Made by a program: the position numbers and the translations under genes. 64,000 bases of DNA, taken from assembly GCA_028015205.1 (NCBI GenBank), contig CM051512.1, forward strand, positions 18,817,139 to 18,881,138, in the 5' to 3' direction. Source of the stretch: Mytilisepta virgata. Lineage: Eukaryota > Mollusca > Bivalvia > Mytilida > Mytilidae. Shown here one piece after another: positions 57,293-64,000 of the stretch. The notes under the pieces are model-generated. The model ran no database searches and was not told where the DNA came from. It was given only the letters and a program-made list of their open reading frames with translations. Each line of letters starts with the position of its first letter. Within the stretch, counting starts at the first letter, position 1.

Positions 57293-57456
57293 ATGAGTTG
57301 CTACTGTGTGAAAGAGCAAAAGATCACAGAGTCTCTCTTTTCAAGGGTCGTAAGAACAAGCAGTGGAAGATACATGGAATATAGTACGTGTGCTAGCTGC
57401 AGAATCACTAAAACCAAAGTTTGTCTCAGGAAAAAGGGAGGAAAACTGGAGTACCA
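57293..57456 (+). pseudogene. Small zinc-ribbon protein
   Basis: An ATG-initiated frame has CYCVKEQK, then GRYMEYSTCASCRITKTKVC, i.e. two Cys pairs around a basic core. Short Cys-pair ORFs of this kind occur next to the integrase or phospholipase gene in Polinton-like elements, as I recall. The original C-terminus cannot be placed because the frame runs on into the next gene in another register. Confidence 0.45.
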
Positions 57457-57873
57457 AAAGGTGGGATTACTCTACCAGGAACAAATTATTGTGGACCTTA
57501 TAATAGAATGGATATACGCACGAAAGACAAATAAGACGGGGTATGCAGAAGTCACGATCTTTGTTACTCCGATGCTGCGCAGCATTTTTCAGGAGGAAAA
57601 CAACACTGTGACAAAAAGATGTTATGCGAATTAAAACAAGTGAAACCCTCATCTGTCGGGGAGACTGTGAACAAAACGATAGTCCAGGGTGTAATAGGAG
57701 CAAAGAATAAATGGGGACTCGGAGTAAAAAAAGCCACGGACAGCAAAGCAAAAGCCGGAGGCACGAAGCAAAAAGAGGAAATTAAGTTGACAGACAAATT
57801 AGCGGAGGAGTTGCATAAACATGTAAAGAAAAAAGTATTCCATCAGACGAGTGGAAGTGTCCCATGCCGATGA
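57457..57873 (+). pseudogene. Parvovirus-type phospholipase A2 domain protein
   Basis: In the frame starting at 57457 there is LPGTNYCGPYNRMD (calcium-loop type YxGPxN) and, after an in-frame TAA at 57532, DGVCRSHDLCYSDA (the HD-x-x-Y catalytic helix) followed by CDKKMLCELK. This is the pattern of the parvovirus VP1-type PLA2, which helps virions leave endosomes. The frame continues through KNKWGLGVKK to a basic tail ending in HKHVKKK. It abuts the integrase in another frame. Catalytic His and Asp are present; the stop makes it a pseudogene. Confidence 0.7.
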
Positions 57874-58530
57874 CACTTGGAGTATCGATCTTGTAGAAAT
57901 GCAATCTTATTCAAGACATAACAACGGGTACAAGTATTTACTCAATATAATTGACGTATTTTCCAAATACGCGTAGAGTGTGCCACTGAAATCAAAGACA
58001 GGACAAGAAGTGAGCGAAGGGTTCAGAAAAATGCTAAAGGAGGGTAGGACCCCAGAATTATTTTGAGTCGATCAGGGATCTGAGTTTTACAATCAAAGTT
58101 TAAGAAACTTCTGGAGGAGCACGGTATAGAGATGTACCACACGTTCAATCAAGGAAAGGCCGTAATTATACAGCGATTAAATCGCACCCTGAAGGGTAAG
58201 ATGTTCTGCTACTTTAGCGCTAATAATATCAATAATTATATAGCGGTACTACCAAAACTCATGGCGCAATACAATAATACGAAGCACACTTCGATAAAAA
58301 TAAAGCCAGTCGAGGCAAATAAACTCTGTAATGAAACACGGTGTACTGTAATTTGTATCCGGATGCCGTGCAGCATGCGCAGAAATTCTCAAAGATCTCA
58401 AAATTTCAAATGGACGATAAGGTCAGAATAAGAATAATGAGCCTATAGAAGGTAGCTTTTACGAACCCGAACTCCATAAAACAGATCAAGAGATTTAATT
58501 TTGGAAAAGTATCTTGTACCTACACCCTTA
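57852..58530 (+). pseudogene. Retroviral-type integrase with chromodomain end
   Basis: The + frame gives DDTWSIDLVEMQSYSRHNNG, YKYLLNIIDVFSKYA and VDQGSEFYN, supplying the two catalytic aspartates of the DDE core. After a one-base shift comes HTFNQGKAVIIQRLNRTLKG. Here the catalytic glutamate (normally VxERxNRT) is glutamine. YFSANNINNYIAVLPKLMAQ and a C-terminal IEGSFYEPELHKTDQEI (chromodomain-like end) follow. TAG and TGA stops lie at about 57976 and 58064. Polinton integrases insert the element; this one is dead. Confidence 0.75.
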
Positions 58531-58535
58531 ATTTT

Positions 58536-58745
58536 CTACCGGTAATAGCTCCGTCTACTGCCGTTCTCCTCAATATCGAGTATTGTATACATTCCACATG
58601 GTAATTTTTCTAAAGAAATCGGATTGCCACACGCTTCCTTTAATATTTTTAAAAACTTTCTTTTCTCATCGGGGTATACTGACATCAGATCTTTACCTGA
58701 CTCTTCGTAGTCATACTCGTCAACAGTTGGTGGTTTGTCACTCAT
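58536..58745 (-). CDS. Small acidic Polinton ORF of unknown function
   Basis: An intact 69-codon frame begins MSDKPPTVDEYDYEESGKDL and ends shortly before the integrase, to which it is convergent. I recognise no domain. The acidic start and the position between ATPase and integrase suggest it belongs to the element. Confidence 0.35.
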   Translation of the reverse strand: MSDKPPTVDEYDYEESGKDLMSVYPDEKRKFLKILKEACGNPISLEKLPCGMYTILDIEENGSRRSYYR

Positions 58746-58869
58746 TTTTTTCTTTTTGTCTAATTTTTAATCATACAAATGGTGCCAAAAAAGAGAAGGA
58801 TTACGCTTAAAGAGCGTTATTTCATATTTCTTGATTAAAACACCTAAATATTTTTTCTCATGTAAATTT

Positions 58870-59415
58870 ACAACAAAAAGGAATATGGATCTTTAGTAGC
58901 CAGCGAAAGTCTTTCTTTTTGAACCTGAAGCTTAGATGAGACAAGATCCCGTTCTTTTTTGCTTGGAAAATCATATACTATGTAGAAATTACAGTTTAGT
59001 CTACAATCTTTGGGTATCCGAAAATAAGATTGACTAAGATAAATCACACTTAATTTGTTTATGCCTATCGCCTATGAAGTATTTGGATATTGAAGATTGA
59101 TCTTGCTGCGAGCAAATATAGTCATCAAAGATTTCAATATTCTGTCCGGTGTTATCGAAGGTATCAATATCTTCGACGTCTTGATTTGAGACTTGCAGTA
59201 AATTCTCCAAGTCGTCTTTAAATTTTTTTTGCGATTTCCTCAAATCGTTTGATCATTTTCTGGTAGTAATGTTGTTCCAAATTCTTGACCTAAAGAATGA
59301 CCTTGTCAAAATACACTAGTGGTTTGAACAAAAGACATAAAAGAAGTCTTACTAGATCTGGACGGTCCTACAATGAGCATATGGAAAAAATCTCCTGGCA
59401 TATTATCGATTATTA
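58870..59415 (-). pseudogene. A32/FtsK-type genome-packaging ATPase remnant
   Basis: Minus-strand blocks in order: HMLIVGPSRSSKTSFMSFVQ (Walker A, with the GKT glycine replaced by serine), FDDYICSQQDQSSISKYFIG and DRHKQI (Walker B region), LSQSYFRIPKDCRLNCNFYI (sensor region) and VYDFPSKKERD. A stop and two frame changes interrupt it. It follows the polymerase directly on the same strand. Such ATPases pump DNA into the capsid. Confidence 0.7.
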
Positions 59416-59419
59416 TTAT

Positions 59420-62400
59420 TACCCATTCCAGGGAAGTATTGTGGTACCGACGTCATTTTTATAACCGATAGGAAAAGATTTATTTTTATCGACGAAAATT
59501 CTTCCCTTGTATTCCTTCTTTATTGCGAGTCTCTGGAAGTTCCTGATATGAAGAATACTGAAATGTTCTATCCCTTGCTCCTTGGATGATCTCTTCAGAT
59601 GTACCTTCTTCATGGAGAAATCTCTTATGTTCTTCACTTGCTCACCCATCTTTTGAAAATCTTCTTGTGTTAACTTGGAGTTGTGCAACCCTTTTCTCTT
59701 TGTCTTAATTCCGATTGCATTATCGCCATCAATTGTAATAGTCATGTACAGCTTGGGCGCGATTTATCTTTGCGTCCTTTTTTGTTATCATTCGCCAAGT
59801 CGTCCAATTAGTTATTCCCGTTGTAATTCTCTATAAATCTCGCCTGATCTCTCGGCACGTGTGAACTATTAGTGTCCGTGTAATAGAAGTCCTCTTCGAC
59901 CCTTTTATGGGGCTTCAAGTTCATCATGTGGTAGTACATGATCTCGTGACTGTAGGCAAGGACGAAAGAACCCAAGTGCGACGGTTTACTAATTTTATTT
60001 ACCGTATCGATCTCGGATCTGAGACATCCGGAAATGTACCAGGTCTTAGAGACCAGCACGAGATCGGTGACCATATGCTTGTGGTGAAACTTCCAATAAT
60101 CGTTGTTATCCTGATGATCTGAGTATGAGTACATATCTGTCTTTTGATCATCTTCCCGTATAATCCGTCCAGCAGCAGTTTTGCTAATGTGTACTGAACG
60201 CTTCCCTTCTGGCTATTTTTCTTGAGTTCGAAGAACTTCTGTATATAATTATAGAAGACCTTACTCGTCTCTTCCCAATAGTACCCCTCGATAATTTCGA
60301 CTTCGTATCTGTATTTCGTCATCTGCTCGACATCGATTGAAGTATACCAGCCCTCCGAATCTTCTAGGTTCCACTTGGTGAAACCCTTCGTATTTTTATT
60401 TGCCACGACGGGGTGCAACAGGGTCTTATTTGCTTAATAGCTGACTTTATACACCCCATTTTATCCTTCGTAGTGTTACCCTCGTGTAATTTCTCCACCC
60501 GACCGGGAACTCGTTCAACATGGAAGTAGGATAAAGGGACACGACGTCGACATTTAATAAGTAGTCGTGAACATCCTCGTACCTCACTTCCCCCTTCGTT
60601 GTCCCATCGTATTGAGTGGACACGAAATTGGTCTTGCTTTTGTAGCACCGACCGCCGTATATACTCTTCCTGATCTTTTTTCTATTTCTGTAGACTCCGA
60701 TAGATCCACTTGAAGTCCCGAGGGGATATAATCGCGCCATATGTCGAACCCCAGCGAACTAGTGAAAATAAAATTACTAATGTCCCTACCGAAGTCCTTG
60801 AAACACTGATCGTTCAGCTTATTGTATAACTCTTGCAAACAGAGAAAATCAGACCTGAGGTATCGGAGGCACTCGTCCATCCTATAGGGTGTCATATTTT
60901 CCCATCTACAGGCCTTGTTATTGTGATCGAAAGTTCCCTTTTGCACGTCGCATTTGAAATCGGAGAGTGCATGGGACAAAGAACACGAAAGGTGCTTTAT
61001 CAGATCAAAGCACTGGAATCCTTCAGATTCCGCGCCGGAAGGCTCTTTGACTTCTTTTTGTAATCCTGTTTGTAATTCCTTTTGTAATTCGTTTTGTAAA
61101 TTTATTATACTCCCGTTATTCATAATAATTTTCTCGGGAGCCAACCCTAGTCTATTCATACTCTTGAGTAAATGGTAGTGATCAAAGTTACTTCCATTGT
61201 AGGCGTTAACGATGAGATCCTTTCCATAGTCGGTGAAGACGATGGCCCCTTCATCTTCGTTGATTATATTTGCTTTGTGTATTAAATAGAGGACGAAGTC
61301 ATCGACACAATTGTCACGAGAAAATATTTGAAACCCCCTCTTCTCCCAAAAAATCACAGAACGTACGGCGTGTGGACTTCGTGACTGTCTACAATTCTAC
61401 GGTAAGTGTCTATGTCGTAGTGAATCACGTTGTTATTAATATAATTGCAAGTATGTTTTAAATTCTGGACATAAATCCCATCCTAGGACTCGCACTTCAT
61501 TTTCTCTTGAGCAACAATGAGGGTGAAATGTTCCTCGGCCAGCTCTATATTTGTGAGGCATCCCCTGTTTTGTGTTCTTTTGTTTCAGCGCAATATAGAC
61601 CGACGGGAAAACGGGATCGGTGTTCTAGGCGCTAGATTGTAATCCCGCCTTATCAAATTGCACAATGTAATTGAGGGATTAAAACCCGGCAATACTTTCT
61701 TCAGACAACGGAAGAAACAATTGTTATTGGTCGATTTCAGATATTTTCTCTTTACCCCATTTGCTATTTTTCTGACTTTTCTCTGACCAACATCCGCCGT
61801 CTGGAGGCCTCATTACATTAATTCTGATCTCTATTATCTCGTACAGGTAATCCTCGTTCGGTGCGAGATGGATATCCGTGTAACTCTGGTACAGGTCAAC
61901 GAAATAGGCAAAGTCCCTGATGAGAAACGAGTTCATACTCTTCGTCAAGTGAGCGTCAGCGACATCGGTAAAACCGTTCGCAACCGAATGATCTAATCTG
62001 TCTCTTATCAAGAGAGATATTGTCTCCACATCGTCGCTCGTTAGAGAACCTTGATCACCTTGGGGATATCTGACACAATACGATCTAATCCCGTTTTGAT
62101 CTTGGTAGTTCACCTTCTGTGCCTTTTATCTCATTTTCTATTTTAAAATTGGAGTCAGGCATAATTGGCGCTGCACGCTTAGAATGCTCATTAGAACTAT
62201 AGTGATACTCTTTTGCTGTTACACAAAGATGTTTATTACAGATCTCACAGTAGAATTTATGACAGTGGTTGTACTTCTTTGATGCTTCTTTGATGCTTCT
62301 CTGTTGTTAGCACGTTTTTTCTCAACATCTGTTTGGTCCTCCTTATTTTTTGTATTACTTGTTATTATTTATAATAATCTATTTATCCTTCTCTGATTGT
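59420..62400 (-). pseudogene. Polinton protein-primed-type family B DNA polymerase
   Basis: From upstream to downstream on the minus strand: a Cys/His cluster HKFYCEICNKHLC (about 62270), a segment with SYCVRYPQGDQGS (62113-61724), exonuclease II NAYNGSNFDHYHLL (about 61207), exonuclease III YLRSDFLCLQELY, motif A VDVVSLYPTSM (about 60548), motif B AKLLLDGLYGKM (about 60181) and motif C YYTDTNSSHV (about 59880). The second aspartate of motif C is asparagine, which should remove a metal ligand. A C-terminal frame 59745-59419 follows. At least four frame breaks. A different lineage from the zinc-finger polymerase at 2700. Confidence 0.85.
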
Positions 62401-62689
62401 CACGGTTTTATGGGACGCCTTGCCACGTATTGTCCCACCTTTTTGCCTAGTTTTTACTCCCCATGTCTAATGCCGCGGTGGCTGTTTTTTTTTATTGTCT
62501 CTTTTGCTTTTTGTTTTACGGTCTGCTTGGCTGCAGCACTAAATAAACTATCGACCGGCACCCTGCTGCGTATTCTGTTCTTCCCTCGTTATAGGGTCAA
62601 CATAGATATATATTTCCAACTCCTTATTGTACACTCTTTTCATTTGTTTTACTCTTTATATTTCTCTGAAAATAAAAGTAAACTAAATA
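62401..62689. other. Spacer upstream of the Polinton polymerase
   Basis: The + frame here is hydrophobic without a recognisable domain and is probably chance. It lies between the polymerase N-terminus and the structural-protein remnant. Confidence 0.4.
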
Positions 62690-63160
62690 CGTAGATCACG
62701 TCACCGAACTTCCCATCTACGACGGAATCTGTAATCAGATTACGGTGTATGTAAACAGAGTCAATACCATTAGTTATATTAGGTAATTTACTACCGTACT
62801 CTGTCTCCGTCACTATTTTTTGTCAAACCCAATTAAATCAGCAAAGTTCTCCTCTCTCATATCCAGTTAAGTATTGGCGTTTAGTGTGATTATTACTTTG
62901 AAGCTCGTTAAATCAAAGTTTAACTCAATCGGATTATCTTCGATTTTATCATTTACCGATAGATACTCAGCTATATACGTGATATATGTGGACATGTCCT
63001 TGTAACTATAACTTCTGTTGGCGAAGATTTATTCATTAAATGTATTCCCAGAATCAACACTGTATTTCACTTTCTTATTATTATAGGATTCGGATATATC
63101 ATACCAACTGTGCGTCATATTATTTATCTGAGATATTGGACATCGACTTTGAAACCGACT
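62690..63160 (-). pseudogene. Polinton-like structural protein remnant
   Basis: The minus strand reads YDISESYNNKKVKYSVDSGN, YSYKDMSTYITYIAEYLSVN, ELNFDLTSFKVIITLNA, then after a stop LDMREENFADLIGFDKK and EYGSKLPNITNGIDSVYIH. I recall this series of blocks from uncharacterised proteins of Polinton-like elements in cnidarians and molluscs, probably a minor capsid or penton-type protein; the role is not certain. Two or three in-frame stops. Confidence 0.5.
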
Positions 63161-63632
63161 GATAAGGATGAAACCTTTTATTTACTGGGTATACACCTGG
63201 TTTTTCGTGAAAACGGAGGAAAACCTTGTCTAGCCGAATTATGATTAAATTAGAATCAGCCAGGCGCCTCAAATTTAATATTTTTTAAAAACACCAAGAA
63301 AGGGTGCTAGAGATGAGATGACACTGTTTCATGTGGAAATAATAAAGAATAACGCGGAAAATAATTCAGACTGGGGTTCAGGGAGGACCTGTTACCCCTA
63401 TGAATAAAACTGGAAAGAGCAAGGTAGCAGTGGTAGAATTAGAAAAAACCGACCCACTCCTTGAACCGCTTTTTACAAGGTATTGGAAAAGAATTCCAGT
63501 ACCATATCCAGAATTACGGTTCCGAACTATTCTTTCCACACAGAAATGTTGGTTTTTTTAACTAGCTCCGACACACATTATAAAGCTAGATTACTTGAGG
63601 ACCGAGATATCATCGGACCCTTTCAAAAATAA
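63161..63632. other. Stretch without recognised gene
   Basis: Mixed composition, short frames only. I see no repeat shared with the rest of the window. Confidence 0.4.
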
Positions 63633-64000
63633 TTGTCTGCTAGTATTGACATTTATTTGAAAGGTTCAACGTGTTTCCTGGAGTGTTATACTTGGGGGGA
63701 TTTTGGAAGCGAGGTGATAGAGTACTGGGACCCGTATACTGTGGCAGAATGGACACGAGTGTTTTCAAATACTCTTTCTAACGGAACTCAAGATATCGAA
63801 TTCCGAATGGGTTACATCTCTAAATATGTGGTAGTTATTATAAGGGGAGATAGTGGTTATGAAGTAAAGAAAATTACGTTAACTCATAATGAGCAATGTC
63901 ATCGTGTATATCTAAGTCCTGCAGTTAGTACAATACCTCATTTAGACAAATGCACTTATAGTTACTCTTTAGGTGGTTTATTCGGTATGTCTACATACCT
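63633..64000 (+). CDS. Open frame running off the window, unidentified
   Basis: After a TAA at 63630 the frame stays open for 122 codons to the window edge, without an initial ATG. It reads like an extracellular beta-sandwich: SIDIYLKGSTCFLECYTWGD, EWTRVFSNTLSNGTQDIEF, KKITLTHNEQC. It could be part of an exon or a further gene of the viral element. I do not recognise the family. Confidence 0.3.
   Translation, partial: MSASIDIYLKGSTCFLECYTWGDFGSEVIEYWDPYTVAEWTRVFSNTLSNGTQDIEFRMGYISKYVVVIIRGDSGYEVKKITLTHNEQCHRVYLSPAVSTIPHLDKCTYSYSLGGLFGMSTY

Larger units (their letters stand above)
53897..63160. mobile_element. Decayed Polinton/Maverick (adintovirus-like) element
   Basis: A cluster of virus-like genes: protein-primed-type PolB, packaging ATPase, major capsid protein, minor virion protein, adenain-like protease and small membrane protein on the minus strand; phospholipase A2 and integrase on the plus strand. 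This is the gene set of Polintons/adintoviruses. Nearly every gene is interrupted, so the copy is old. I could not identify terminal inverted repeats; the bounds given are those of recognisable genes. It lies beyond the last SRCR exon seen and may be in the next intron of that gene. Confidence 0.85.

Overview
The window is animal nuclear DNA: AT-rich, intron-rich and crowded with interspersed repeats. The repeat types (a 'GCTCACC...GTGAGC' family, CCGTCC-rich repeats with ATCCCCGCA ends, Helitrons with short satellites, Penelope-like fragments) and a large multi-SRCR gene point to a lophotrochozoan, most likely a bivalve such as a mussel. This is inference from pattern recognition; no search was run.

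The host gene is on the + strand, from 17747 to 52777 at least. Thirteen exons encode six complete group A SRCR domains plus the second half of a seventh. Every domain is split over an 'A' exon (148 nt, phase 1 to 2) and a 'B' exon (usually 164 nt, phase 2 to 1). All have AG/GT borders and intact frames. The A exon that should precede the first B exon is not visible in 1-17746, so it lies before the window or is lost. No exon is seen after 52777.

The main find is a palindromic element of about 15.9 kb (1416-17347), apparently inserted in an intron of this gene and flanked by GATGTG on both sides. Its termini are AG...CT. Each arm (about 7.7-8.2 kb) runs from the outside in: an array of ETS/CRE/NRF1-like promoter motifs, AGGGGAGATAA-like repeats, AT-rich DNA, a TATA promoter, a large gene, an A-rich tract, a GC-rich spacer, a 31-bp minisatellite, and degenerate telomere-like repeats. 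The arms meet at a perfect 80-bp hairpin with a 16-nt loop. The gene encodes five C2H2 fingers, a cysteine-peptidase-like region, a 3'-5' exonuclease, and a family B DNA polymerase with a nuclease-like insert between motifs A and B. The two copies face each other and both are broken, by different lesions. A collapsed relative without the polymerase lies at about 28570-29700 in another intron.

The right end (about 53.9-63.2 kb) is a decayed Polinton/Maverick (adintovirus-like) provirus. Recognisable parts are a protein-primed-type PolB, an A32-like packaging ATPase, a double-jelly-roll major capsid protein, a pX/pVI-like minor virion protein, an adenain-like protease, a parvovirus-type phospholipase A2 and a chromodomain integrase. 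All carry stops or frameshifts.

The introns also hold a non-autonomous Helitron with both ends visible (25119-26503), LINE remnants, a hAT-like zinc-finger remnant, Penelope-like fragments (51.0-52.1 kb), reverse-transcriptase 3' ends, a 145-bp satellite, a MITE pair, a foldback repeat and nested repeats. No tRNA, rRNA or CRISPR array was recognised.
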